Shown here: piece by piece, positions 35,488 through 44,492 of the stretch | Numbering within the stretch: position 1 is the stretch's first letter | How the letters are laid out: each line of letters opens with the position of its first letter | Assembly: GCA_023386965.1 (NCBI GenBank) | Contig: JAEWIR010000012.1 | Span: forward strand, 4,173-68,172 | Direction of reading: 5' to 3' | Length of the DNA stretch: 64,000 nucleotides | Source of the DNA: Bacteroidota bacterium | GTDB lineage: Bacteria; Bacteroidota; Bacteroidia; Flavobacteriales; Weeksellaceae | Notes under the pieces: generated by a model | What the model was told of the DNA's origin: nothing | Databases searched by the model: none | Seen by the model: only the letters and a program-made list of their open reading frames with translations | Translations under genes and position numbers: made by a program

Positions 35488-35571
35488 CAGCATTTTTCTT
35501 GCGATAAACACAGGAATGTATTTTTTTTCCTGTTCATAGTGTTTGCGCGGGATTTCTTTATTCTATAATTA

Positions 35572-35579
35572 TACTTTTG
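35572..35579 (+). promoter_or_regulatory. -7 box of the GH10-like gene
   Basis: TACTTTTG, an exact match, ending only 4 nt before ATG 35584, so the transcript would be leaderless or nearly so. Confidence 0.5.
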
Positions 35580-35583
35580 TAAG

Positions 35584-37152
35584 ATGAAAATCCGTCATAT
35601 TAAACTGTCTCTTTTCTGTGCCTTTGCAGCGGCAACATCGTGTGCTACGCAGCAATCTGAAATAGATGCACAGTCAGATAAAACACGAACCACAGAAGCT
35701 GTTCGGGCTATTCCCGTAAGGACGGTGGCTCAAACCCCTCCGAAGCCTGTGGTTTTACCGGAAGTCAAACGTGAGTTTCGAGGTGCCTGGATTGCCACCG
35801 TAGCCAATATCAACTGGCCCACGCGTAATAACCTGAGTGACGCACAGCAGAAGGCGGAAGCCTTAAAATTACTTGATCTTCTTCACGACCTCAATTTTAA
35901 CGCCGTCATCTTTCAGGCGAGACCTTCGGCAGATGCGCTGTACCGCAGTTCTTATGAACCGTGGTCCTACTTCCTTACCGGGCAAACCGGAAAAGCTCCG
36001 GGCTATGATCCGCTGGAATTCTGGATTTCTGAATCGCATAAAAGAGGGATGGAGCTCCACGTCTGGCTGAACCCTTACCGCGCCTTCCACACTACAGGTG
36101 GTGCTGTGACTTCCGAATCAATGGTGAAGAAAATGCCTTCCGAGATTGTAAAACTTAGAAACGGAACCTACTGGTTCGATCCTTCCAACCCGAGAACACA
36201 GGACCACGTGTCCAATGTGGTAAAGGACATTGTGAGGAGATATGATATAGACGGACTTCATTTTGACGATTACTTTTATCCTTACCGTGAGTATAACGGT
36301 GGAAAAGATTTTCCTGATGATAAGTCCTGGAATACTTACCTCGCTTCGGGCGGAACACTCACACGTGCCGACTGGCGCCGCGGCAATGTGAATAAATTTA
36401 TCAAGCGGATATATGATGAGATTAAAGCCGAAAAAAACCATGTGAAATTCGGGATTTCACCTTTCGGCATCTGGAAACCGGGCTACCCGGCAGGTATCAC
36501 AGGCTCCTCACAGTATGATGAACTTTATGCTGATGCAAAACTATGGCTTAATGAAGGCTGGATCGATTATTTCTCGCCGCAGCTGTACTGGAAAGAGGAG
36601 GGGCCACAGCGTTTCAGTTCACTTCTGAAATGGTGGGATTCCGAAAATCTCCGTAACCGTCATCTTTGGCCGGGTCTGAATACAGTCGGCATAAAAGGGG
36701 TGAGTGATAAGTCGCTGGAAATCGTGAGCCAGATCAGAACTTCCAGAGATATTCTGAAGGAAAGCGACGGTGAGATTCATTACAGTGTAGCCGGTCTGCT
36801 GCAAAATCCGCAGATGGTAAACGCGCTGAAAAACGGACCTTACCGTGACAAAGCACTGGTCCCACGCACACCGTGGCTTAAAACAACCCTCCTGGAGAAA
36901 CCCAGGCTTACCTATTCAAACGGTGGTAATACCGCTCGGGTGGAGTGGTCTGCAAGTGACCTGCAAAAAGTAAAACGTTGGGTACTGTATGCACGGTACG
37001 GTGATCAGTGGGAGACCGAAATTCTGGATGTCGCAGACCGTTCAAAAACTTTGGCAGTGAGCAAGTCCGGAAAGAAACTGCAGGCGGTAACTGTTCGGGC
37101 TGTAGACCGTTTGGGTAATGAAAGTGCCTACGAAGTAAAGACAGTAAATTAA
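35584..37152 (+). CDS. GH10-like (GHL10/YngK family) lipoprotein
   Basis: A 522-residue surface or periplasmic lipoprotein: lipobox AATSC (Cys20). The body is the family-10-like glycosyl hydrolase domain seen in B. subtilis YngK: EFRGAWIATVANINWP, LNFNAVIFQARPSADALY, HKRGMELHVWLNPYRA, YDIDGLHFDDYFYPY, VKFGISPFGIWKPG and IDYFSPQLYWK. Conserved acidic residues in DGLHFDDYF fit a TIM-barrel hydrolase. The last 90 residues look like a fibronectin-type III domain. The substrate is unknown; YngK relatives are linked to peptidoglycan or related glycans, which is only an inference here. Confidence 0.88.
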   Translation: MKIRHIKLSLFCAFAAATSCATQQSEIDAQSDKTRTTEAVRAIPVRTVAQTPPKPVVLPEVKREFRGAWIATVANINWPTRNNLSDAQQKAEALKLLDLLHDLNFNAVIFQARPSADALYRSSYEPWSYFLTGQTGKAPGYDPLEFWISESHKRGMELHVWLNPYRAFHTTGGAVTSESMVKKMPSEIVKLRNGTYWFDPSNPRTQDHVSNVVKDIVRRYDIDGLHFDDYFYPYREYNGGKDFPDDKSWNTYLASGGTLTRADWRRGNVNKFIKRIYDEIKAEKNHVKFGISPFGIWKPGYPAGITGSSQYDELYADAKLWLNEGWIDYFSPQLYWKEEGPQRFSSLLKWWDSENLRNRHLWPGLNTVGIKGVSDKSLEIVSQIRTSRDILKESDGEIHYSVAGLLQNPQMVNALKNGPYRDKALVPRTPWLKTTLLEKPRLTYSNGGNTARVEWSASDLQKVKRWVLYARYGDQWETEILDVADRSKTLAVSKSGKKLQAVTVRAVDRLGNESAYEVKTVN

Positions 37153-37212
37153 TTATGATGCGAAATTGTGTGGCGGAAAGGGTAGTGCCTGACTGTCATC
37201 TACAAATTAGAT

Positions 37213-37979
37213 ATGAAATTAAGCGAGCTTAAAGATTTCCTGGACAGAAAAGCCGACCAGTATAACCATCCGGACTTTATAGAACATGATCCCATACAGA
37301 TTCCTCACCGGTTCTCGCTGAAGCAGGATATTGAAATTGCGGGATTTATTACGGCAACCATTTCATGGGGTAACCGGAAATCCATTCTTAATTCTGCTGA
37401 AAAAATCTTATGCTATATGGATGGTTCACCCTACGATTTTGTAATCAATCATACAGAGGAGGACCTTAAGCATTTTATGCATAAAAGTGTTCACCGTACG
37501 TTCAACGGCGACGATCTTGCGCAGTTTATACGCAACCTCGCCCGGCATTACCGCAAATCGGACACTCTGGAAGATCTGTTTCTTATGCAAAGCGGGGAAT
37601 CCGACTTCTATCACAGCCTGGAACGCTTTCGCAATGCATTCCTTGGAACCCAGGTACACCGCGCTTCCAAGCACGTGAGTTCCACTTATAAAAATTCGTC
37701 GGCAAAGCGGCTTTTGATGTACCTTCGCTGGATGGTAAGGCAGGATACCGGCAGGTAGATTTTGGTCTTTGGACTCGACTGAACCCCGCGCAACTGTCTG
37801 TGCCACTGGATGTGCATACCGGAAATCTGGGCAGGCAGCTTCAGCTTATATCGCGGAAGCAGAATGACTGGAAGGCGGTGGCGGAAATGGATGTCAAGCT
37901 ACGAATGCTGGATAGTGAAGATCCGGCGCGTTATGATTTCGCCCTGTTCGGTATGGGTGTGAACGGTGAATTTAAATAG
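37213..37979 (+). pseudogene. TIGR02757 family protein, frameshifted
   Basis: The first 181 codons match TIGR02757 (DUF2400): EHDPIQIPHRFSLKQDIEIAG, ITATISWGNRKSI and LMYLRWMVRQD. The frame hits TAG at 37756-37758. In the next frame from 37755, VDFGLWTRLNPAQLSVPLDV continues the family, then RKQNDWKAVAEMD and DFALFGMGV, to a TAG at 37977-37979. One missing base around 37753-37755 explains the break. About 75 codons are lost if this is real, including the conserved VPLDVH motif. It may be a true inactivation or a sequencing error. Confidence 0.88.
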
Positions 37980-37991
37980 AGGAATTACAAA

Positions 37992-38534
37992 ATGAAAGTT
38001 AAGGAAAGAGCTGCTGAGAAGATCACGGTATTGGAAGGTATTGCAAACGGAGTGATGTGGTGGATTGGCTCCATACCGTCGCTCATCGTTCATACCCTGT
38101 TTTTCCTTACTGCCTTTCTTTTGCCCATATTCGGGCTGGTTGAGTTTGATAAAATGCTGTTGGTGCTCACTACCGTACTTTCGCTGGAGGCCATTTATCT
38201 GGCCATCTTTATCCAGATGTCGGTGAACCGCAGCTCAGAACATATTGAGGTGCTCCGTGATGACGTAATGGAAATTCAGGAGGATATTGAGGATATCCAG
38301 GAAGATATCGAAGAAATCTCAGAGGATATCGAAGAAATTAGCGACGATATTGAGGACATTCAGGAAGATATTGAAGATATCGCCGAGGATGAAGATGAGG
38401 AGGATCCGCTGGAAAGGGCGAAAAATGTGATGCTGAAAAGCCATGTGACCACGAATAAGACGGCAATAAAAACGCTGCGTGATAAGATCAGAGAGTTGGA
38501 GGACCAGATTGAAAGTTTAAAAAATGAGCAATAG
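37992..38534 (+). CDS. DUF1003 membrane protein with acidic coiled coil
   Basis: A 180-residue protein with two TM segments near residues 33-53 and 58-80 (SLIVHTLFFLTAFLLPIF; MLLVLTTVLSLEAIYLAIFI), matching DUF1003. Residues 90-135 consist of a seven-residue acidic repeat (EDIEDIQ, EDIEEIS and variants, at least six copies) with Ile at heptad a/d-like positions. A second predicted helix ends the protein (IKTLRDKIRELEDQIESL). Function unknown; the repeats suggest a coiled coil or charge-based interaction on the cytoplasmic side. Confidence 0.8.
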   Translation: MKVKERAAEKITVLEGIANGVMWWIGSIPSLIVHTLFFLTAFLLPIFGLVEFDKMLLVLTTVLSLEAIYLAIFIQMSVNRSSEHIEVLRDDVMEIQEDIEDIQEDIEEISEDIEEISDDIEDIQEDIEDIAEDEDEEDPLERAKNVMLKSHVTTNKTAIKTLRDKIRELEDQIESLKNEQ

Positions 38535-38641
38535 AGCCTTATTTGACGCATAGCAAATTTGTGTTTTCTATAATAAGCACTAAATCGGTGTATATTTGGG
38601 AAAATTTACAATTTAGGGCAGGTGAAAATCAAAATATATGT

Positions 38642-38649
38642 TATATTTG
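38642..38649 (+). promoter_or_regulatory. -7 box of the type IX-secreted protein gene
   Basis: TATATTTG, exact consensus, 16 nt before ATG 38666; this favours that start over the frame extension to 38543. Confidence 0.55.
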
Positions 38650-38665
38650 TTTAAAACTTGTCAAA

Positions 38666-41296
38666 ATGCTAAATTATCGATTAAAAAACTACTTTAGTAT
38701 TTCCTTCATTGCGCTCAGCCTTCTGTCCACAACCTCAGCGTTGGGTCAGAAAACCCGGCCGCCTGCAATGAAAGAAATAAATCAGTTAGCCAAAGCAGGG
38801 GATTACATTGATGTGAACGTGGCTCCTTATCCGGAGTCCAACTTCACTCCTGCACAACTCGTCACCGATGTTTTGGTGGGCGCATCTCCCACCTGCGGCA
38901 CCCCGAATATCTCGAATGTTACCATTTCGCCGAATCAGCCGGTAACAGATAACAACCGGTTCTGGGGGTATTTCAACAAGGGAACTTCACAGTTTCCTTT
39001 TGATGAAGGTATAGTACTGACTACAGGATATGCTCGTAAAGCCGGTAATCTTGCCGAAAATTTCACACTTGGCGACGTTACAGGAACAAACAGTGATCCG
39101 GACCTGGTAGCGGCAACCAATCCATCAGCAGCACTTCATAATGCTGTAGTTCTGGAATTTGATTTTGTGCCGGCCAGCACACAAATGAAATTTAACTATA
39201 TTTTTGCCTCAGAAGAATATGATGGCGGGTTCCCATGTCTGGGTTATGATGATGCGTTTGCCTTATTGCTGAAACCAAATACACCGGGGGCAACTTATAC
39301 TAATATTGCAGTACTTCCCGGAGGAGCCGGTCCTGTAACAGCTACCAATATCGTTCCTGCAAGTTTCAGCTGCGGACCCATAAATGCACAGTACTTCGGC
39401 TCTGTGCCGCCTAACCAAACCAACTATTACGGCCGTACCATCCCACTGGAGGCAACAGCAACAGTTATTCCCGGTCAGTCCTACCATATTAAAATGGTGA
39501 TTGCTGATGCCAGGGACAGTGGTTATGATTCAGCTGTATTCCTTGAAGCCGGCTCATTTGATATTGGTGTTCAGATCCTAAACCCAAATGGCGTAGCCTT
39601 ACCGGCAGAGGTGCAGATGTGCGACAACACTCCACAGTCTCTTACTGCCTCAGTGCAGGTGCCGGGAGCTACCTATCAGTGGTCACTGAACGGGAATCCT
39701 ATCTCAGGCGCTACCAATCCTACTTATGTAGCTACCGCACCGGGAGTGTACTCTATTCAGGTTTTCGTACCGGGTAACCAGTGTCCGGGTGAAGCTTCTG
39801 TAACCATTCTTGGCGGCACCTCACCGGTGGTCAACAATATCACCTTCACCCAGTGTTATGCGCCGGGTAATGTGAATTTCAACCTGAATCTTACTACGAC
39901 CGCGATAAGCAGCACGCCTGGTGTTACGTATGCCTTTTATCAGAATCTGGCAGATGCCCAGGCTCAGAATGCGAACGTAATCGCCAACCCGGGTGCGTTT
40001 TCAAGTCCGGGTAACGTAACAGTGTATGCTTTGGTGAAATCCGGTTTCTGTCCTAAGATAGCCGAGATTCAGTTAGTTAAAGCGCCGCAAATCATCGTGG
40101 ATATTGCGCCGCCACCGGCCATTAACTGTACGAATCCGCAGGTTACACTGATAGCTACCAGTTCTACCTATCCGGCAGGCTCCGTATTCAGTTGGGTAGC
40201 TACAAATGGCGGTTACATTTTCTCCGGTGCCAATACACTTACTCCTGTGGTCGCAGCCGGCGGAAACTATACGTTAACCATCACAAAAGCTTACCAACCC
40301 GGAGATATAGTTTGTTCTGCAACAGGAACAGTGACTGTCCAGGAGAATTTCACACCACCTGCAGTAACTGTATCCGCAAGCGATATGAAGGTATGTGCAG
40401 GCTATCCGGTAGTGCTGACTGCCACGGGGGGCGCCACTTATGTTTGGAACACCAACGCCTCGCCTCTCAATGTAATCACTGTGGCTCCAACCCAAACCAC
40501 CACGTATACGGTGTACTCTGTAGGAGCTAACGGATGTCAGTCCACTAATCCGGCCACCATAACTATCGAGGTGATTCCGGCAATTTCCACCACACTGCAG
40601 CCGGTTGCCGGACAGATTTGTGTGGGCGACAGCATAACACTGGATGCCGGTGCAGGCCCCGGGTATACTTACGAGTGGAAGGATGTAGATGATAACGTGA
40701 TCGGAAATTCGCAGACTGTAACCGTAGATGAAACAGGTATTTATACGGTGACTATCGGCAACGGAGAATGTACAGCCACTTTCACCACGCAGGTTGTTGC
40801 AGCACAGATCCCTCAGGTGATCAATGCCGACTTCCAGACCAACACACTCACCCTTACGGCAAGTAACCCAAGTAACGGTCCTTTGGAATACTCCATAGAC
40901 AACGGATTTACATGGCAGGATTCCAATGTGTTTAATAATGTGGCTGCCAACATCACGCTTAACCTGCAGGTTCGTGTGAAGTACACCAGCTGTGTAGGCT
41001 CCCTGCCGTTCTTTACCCTGCATATACAGAATGTAATCACGCCAAACGGCGACGGTGTAAATGATGTACTGGACCTGAGCGGAATCAGCCGTTACAAAGA
41101 CTTCGGAGCTTCTGTCTTTGACCGGTACGGAAAAGAGATCTGGAGAGCTACAAAAGACGCTGCCATCTGGACAGGACGTTTCCAAAGCAAGACCTTACCG
41201 ACGTCTACCTACTGGTATCAGGTAAAGTATGAAGATCCTGCGAACAAGAACCCTGTGAATAAAACAGGTTGGATCATGTTGAAAAACAGAGAATAG
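38666..41296 (+). CDS. choice-of-anchor L / gliding-type C-terminal domain surface protein
   Basis: An 876-residue protein secreted by the type IX system. After a signal peptide (ISFIALSLLSTTSALGQ) comes a choice-of-anchor L domain (VLEFDFVPASTQMKFNYIFA, SEEYDGGFPCLGYDDAFALL). The middle has Ig/PKD-like repeats (YQWSLNGNPISGATNPTYVA; VCAGYPVVLTATGGATYVWN). The C-terminus is a type B sorting domain (NVITPNGDGVNDVLDL, ASVFDRYGKEIW, TYWYQVKYED, GWIMLKNRE). This predicts cell-surface or secreted delivery and a possible adhesion role. The upstream frame to 38543 lacks a signal peptide, so it is discarded. A strong terminator follows. Confidence 0.9.
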   Translation: MLNYRLKNYFSISFIALSLLSTTSALGQKTRPPAMKEINQLAKAGDYIDVNVAPYPESNFTPAQLVTDVLVGASPTCGTPNISNVTISPNQPVTDNNRFWGYFNKGTSQFPFDEGIVLTTGYARKAGNLAENFTLGDVTGTNSDPDLVAATNPSAALHNAVVLEFDFVPASTQMKFNYIFASEEYDGGFPCLGYDDAFALLLKPNTPGATYTNIAVLPGGAGPVTATNIVPASFSCGPINAQYFGSVPPNQTNYYGRTIPLEATATVIPGQSYHIKMVIADARDSGYDSAVFLEAGSFDIGVQILNPNGVALPAEVQMCDNTPQSLTASVQVPGATYQWSLNGNPISGATNPTYVATAPGVYSIQVFVPGNQCPGEASVTILGGTSPVVNNITFTQCYAPGNVNFNLNLTTTAISSTPGVTYAFYQNLADAQAQNANVIANPGAFSSPGNVTVYALVKSGFCPKIAEIQLVKAPQIIVDIAPPPAINCTNPQVTLIATSSTYPAGSVFSWVATNGGYIFSGANTLTPVVAAGGNYTLTITKAYQPGDIVCSATGTVTVQENFTPPAVTVSASDMKVCAGYPVVLTATGGATYVWNTNASPLNVITVAPTQTTTYTVYSVGANGCQSTNPATITIEVIPAISTTLQPVAGQICVGDSITLDAGAGPGYTYEWKDVDDNVIGNSQTVTVDETGIYTVTIGNGECTATFTTQVVAAQIPQVINADFQTNTLTLTASNPSNGPLEYSIDNGFTWQDSNVFNNVAANITLNLQVRVKYTSCVGSLPFFTLHIQNVITPNGDGVNDVLDLSGISRYKDFGASVFDRYGKEIWRATKDAAIWTGRFQSKTLPTSTYWYQVKYEDPANKNPVNKTGWIMLKNRE

Positions 41297-41315
41297 AAAA
41301 TATCAGTTAATAATG

Positions 41316-41350
41316 AAGGCTGTCTTGCATTGGTAAGACAGCCTTTTTTA
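41316..41350 (+). terminator. terminator after the surface-protein gene
   Basis: Perfect 11-bp stem AAGGCTGTCTT (41316-41326) / AAGACAGCCTT (41335-41345), 8-nt loop, then Ts to 41350. Confidence 0.9.
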
Positions 41351-41397
41351 ATTAGATTAAAAAACCAAATCACAAACAGAACAGGAATCGGCAGTTC

Positions 41398-42168
41398 CTA
41401 TTTATTCGCCTTCCATATTTGGGCAAAGGCAATGAAATCGGCTACCGAAAGTTCTTCCGCACGTTTATCCATGAATTCGTGCTGCTGCAAAGCTTCCGGA
41501 ATTTCAAGTGTTTTAAGGGCATTGGAAAGTTTTTTCCGTCGTTGGTTGAATCCTGCCTTCACAATCTGTTTAAAAAGTTCTTTATTTCCTTCCAAACCGT
41601 CTTTAAGGTTGCGGGTGAGCCTGATCACGCCCGATTTAACCTTCGGTGGCGGGTTAAAGACATTCTCGTGTACCGTGAACAGATATTCCACATCATAATA
41701 AGCCTGTACAAGTACGGACAGAATTCCGTAGCTTTTGGTGCGCGGCACAGCGGCGGTCCGTTCTGCGACCTCCTTCTGGAACATTCCGACCATTTCCGGA
41801 ATAATCCCGTGATGGTCTATAATTTTGAATAAGATCTGCGACGATATATTGTACGGGAAATTACCAATGATGGCAGTCTGTCTGTCATCAGCAAAATCAA
41901 AATCAGTTTTAAGGAAATCGCCGATAAATGATGGCTCACTCAGCTGGGAATAATTTTTCCTGAGGTAGGCAATGGACTCTTCGTCAATCTCTGCCAGAAA
42001 CAGTTTGCGGTCCGTCTGCAGCAGATATTTGGTAAGGACACCCATACCGGGACCCACTTCAACTATCGTTTCGTAACCGGTGAAGGTAAGCCCGTTAACG
42101 ATATCTTTCGCTATATTTTCGTCAGTCAGGAAGTGCTGTCCGAGGTGTTTTTTTGCCCTTACGCTCAT
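41398..42168 (-). CDS. rsmA: 16S rRNA dimethyladenosine transferase
   Basis: Dimethylates A1518 and A1519 (E. coli numbers) in 16S rRNA helix 45 during 30S assembly. 256 residues. Motifs: KKHLGQHFLTDENIAKDIV, SAM-binding VEVGPGMGVLTKYLL, AEIDEESIAYL, the catalytic NFPYNISSQI and the C-terminal FNQRRKKLSNAL. All expected elements are present. Single gene, convergent with the surface-protein gene and divergent from ftsX. Confidence 0.96.
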   Translation of the reverse strand: MSVRAKKHLGQHFLTDENIAKDIVNGLTFTGYETIVEVGPGMGVLTKYLLQTDRKLFLAEIDEESIAYLRKNYSQLSEPSFIGDFLKTDFDFADDRQTAIIGNFPYNISSQILFKIIDHHGIIPEMVGMFQKEVAERTAAVPRTKSYGILSVLVQAYYDVEYLFTVHENVFNPPPKVKSGVIRLTRNLKDGLEGNKELFKQIVKAGFNQRRKKLSNALKTLEIPEALQQHEFMDKRAEELSVADFIAFAQIWKANK

Positions 42169-42327
42169 GTGGTTTTATTTATGTGGAAGCTGCACGGCGC
42201 TGCTGCGGTGCTACAGTGTCTCAGGAAGGCTTACCGATCTGATTTTGTGTTTTCTTAACACTCATTTTTCTCCTTCGCCGGGCAAATTTCGGAAGTTTTT
42301 TTCTATTTTAGCCAAAAATTTTTGTGA

Positions 42328-43224
42328 ATGGCTAGAACAGTGGAGGATTTTAACAGAAGAAGGCTCAGGTCAAGTAACATCACGGTGGTCGTTAGTATCG
42401 CTTTGGTACTTTTTCTGGTCGGACTTTCCGGTCTGATTCTTATCAACGCTCAAAAATATTCCGATTACCTGAAGGAGCAACTTGTGGTGAACGCCTATTT
42501 TGATCAGGATTACGACGCGAAAGATTCCCTGAAACTTGCCAAGCAGGAACTGGACGCGGTGGAGAAGATAAAGTCTTTGGCTCCTGTAAAGAAGGCCACG
42601 TACATCAGCCGCGAGCAGGCGAGTAAAGAGGCGAGGGTCAGTCTTGGTATTGATTCTGAAAAACTGTTTGATGCGCACATTTTCCCATCCTCGGTAGAGA
42701 TTGCCCTGAAACCTGAATATGTGGATCCAGCCAAGGTTAATGATGCCATCAAGCAAATCTCGACAGTGCCGGGTATTGTAGATGTGAAGAACAACTCGGA
42801 GTCGCAGCAGATTTATGAAAACCTGAATAAGATACTGAAATGGATTCTGGCTTTTTCCATATTGTTCCTGATCCTGGCTATAGTGCTTATCAATAACTCC
42901 ATCAGGCTGAAAATATTTTCAAAGAGATTCATCATCAAAACCATGCAGCTGGTGGGAGCCAAACGCAGATTTATACTTATGCCGTTTGTAAAAGAGGCTG
43001 TAATTCTGGGTGTATTAGGTGCAGTGCTGGGTATCCTGGCTTTATTTGGGGTGTGGTACTATTTTACATCAACCATTCAGACGCCATTTGTTCAGGACAC
43101 CAATCAGTTCATCCTCCTTGTGGGATTAATTGCGCTGATCGGTATTTTTATCACCGTAATCAGTACTGTATTTGCAACCTGGAGGTTCCTGAGGTCTAAT
43201 ATTGACGATTTATACTACACTTAA
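42328..43224 (+). CDS. ftsX: cell-division ABC permease FtsX
   Basis: Inner-membrane permease-like partner of FtsE that couples septal peptidoglycan hydrolysis to the divisome. 298 residues: cytoplasmic N-terminus, TM1 (VVSIALVLFLVGLSGLILI), an extracellular domain (EQLVVNAYFDQDYDAK onward), then three C-terminal TM segments (WILAFSILFLILAIVLINN; AVILGVLGAVLGILALFGV; FILLVGLIALIGIFITVIS). The KTMQLVGAKRRFILMPFVKEA loop is typical of FtsX. ftsE is not adjacent in this window. It leads a group with DUF3098 and uppP at short spacing. Confidence 0.95.
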   Translation: MARTVEDFNRRRLRSSNITVVVSIALVLFLVGLSGLILINAQKYSDYLKEQLVVNAYFDQDYDAKDSLKLAKQELDAVEKIKSLAPVKKATYISREQASKEARVSLGIDSEKLFDAHIFPSSVEIALKPEYVDPAKVNDAIKQISTVPGIVDVKNNSESQQIYENLNKILKWILAFSILFLILAIVLINNSIRLKIFSKRFIIKTMQLVGAKRRFILMPFVKEAVILGVLGAVLGILALFGVWYYFTSTIQTPFVQDTNQFILLVGLIALIGIFITVISTVFATWRFLRSNIDDLYYT

Positions 43225-43225
43225 G

Positions 43226-43522
43226 ATGGCTAAAAAAACAGCGAAGTTCTCTGCCGATTCTTTCGGGTCTGCGGACAATAGAACACCTGCTCCCTTTTAT
43301 TTTGGTAAGGATAACTACAGATGGATGTTCATAGGTCTGGGACTTACTGTCCTGGGATTTCTGCTGATGATGGGCGCCGATGCCAATACGGTGGACGGAA
43401 AATTTGATCCCAACAGCTGGAACGAAGATATTTTCTCCTTTCGCAGGATCCGGCTGGCTCCTTTTCTTGTGGTAGCGGGATTTGCCGTACAGGTTTACGC
43501 GATCCTGAAGCGCAGCAGGTAG
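43226..43522 (+). CDS. DUF3098 membrane protein
   Basis: A 98-residue protein with two TM segments (MFIGLGLTVLGFLLMMGA; APFLVVAGFAVQVYAIL) and a basic, Ser-rich N-terminus. It matches DUF3098, a family found next to ftsX and uppP in Bacteroidota. The start is ATG 43226, one base after the ftsX stop; the longer frame from 43202 overlaps ftsX and is less likely. Function unknown. Confidence 0.85.
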   Translation: MAKKTAKFSADSFGSADNRTPAPFYFGKDNYRWMFIGLGLTVLGFLLMMGADANTVDGKFDPNSWNEDIFSFRRIRLAPFLVVAGFAVQVYAILKRSR

Positions 43523-43553
43523 CCCCGAAATTTATTAAAATCAATACCCTTAT

Positions 43554-44369
43554 ATGGATCTAATCAAAGCAATTTTTATTGCTGTTGTGGAAGGACTAAC
43601 CGAGTATCTGCCGGTTTCCTCCACCGCTCACATGATTTTTACAAGTTCAATCTTCGGCATTCAGGAGGATGAGTTTGTAAAGATGTTTCAGGTTTCAATA
43701 CAGTTTGGAGCCATACTGGCGGTTGTATTCCTATACTGGAAAAAATTTCTTGACTTTTCAAATATTAAGTTCTATCTCAAGTTGGCAGTCGCTGTAATTC
43801 CGGCGCTGGTTTTGGGCTACCTGTTTGATGATATGATTGAGTCGGTGTTGGGTGATCCCGTGCCTATTGCCGTAGTTCTGATTTTAGGTGGGATTGTCCT
43901 TCTCTTTATTGACAGATTTTTCACACAGCATACCGTTCACGACGAAAAGGAAATTACCTACAAAAAGGCCTTCACTATTGGACTTTGGCAATGTTTGGCT
44001 ATGATGCCGGGCGTGAGCCGCAGTGCCGCCTCCATCATTGGGGGGATGCAGCAAAAGCTGACCAGAGTGGCCGCTGCTGAGTTTTCATTCTTCCTGGCGG
44101 TGCCCACCATGCTTGCAGTAACCACCTATTCCATCTTCCTTAAAACATGGACTCACCACGGCGTGGAGCAGAAGGGTTACGAAATGATTTTTGCGAATTC
44201 TGAGAATACCACAAGCTTCTTTGTCGGAAATGCTGTTGCCTTTATCGTGGCTGTAATTGCAATCAAATTCTTCATCGGAGTGCTTACCAAATATGGTTTC
44301 AAACCGTGGGGTTGGTACCGGATCATTGTGGGTATCCTTCTGCTGATCTATTTTACGCAGTTTTCGTAG
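43554..44369 (+). CDS. uppP: undecaprenyl-diphosphatase
   Basis: Recycles undecaprenyl diphosphate to the monophosphate lipid carrier for peptidoglycan synthesis; overexpression gives bacitracin resistance. 271 residues, polytopic. Signature motifs EGLTEYLPVSSTAHM near the N-terminus and MMPGVSRSAASIIGGM in the middle hold the catalytic Glu, Arg and Ser residues. Starts 31 bp after DUF3098 and probably shares its transcript. Confidence 0.96.
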   Translation: MDLIKAIFIAVVEGLTEYLPVSSTAHMIFTSSIFGIQEDEFVKMFQVSIQFGAILAVVFLYWKKFLDFSNIKFYLKLAVAVIPALVLGYLFDDMIESVLGDPVPIAVVLILGGIVLLFIDRFFTQHTVHDEKEITYKKAFTIGLWQCLAMMPGVSRSAASIIGGMQQKLTRVAAAEFSFFLAVPTMLAVTTYSIFLKTWTHHGVEQKGYEMIFANSENTTSFFVGNAVAFIVAVIAIKFFIGVLTKYGFKPWGWYRIIVGILLLIYFTQFS

Positions 44370-44492
44370 TATTTGGGCAGCTTTTTCCGCCCTCCGTTCC
44401 CGCTTTTTTGCCTTCACTATGTTGCGGCAAAAAGAGCTCCACTCAGGTCGGGCTGCGGGTAGCGGCATTTTCAATAATTTTAGTTTATAATA

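Noticed and set aside
40274..41185. Long minus-strand frame (303 codons) opposite the type IX-secreted protein gene
   Set aside because: No recognisable motif, odd Cys/Tyr/His-rich composition, and the plus strand has clear Ig-like and sorting domains.
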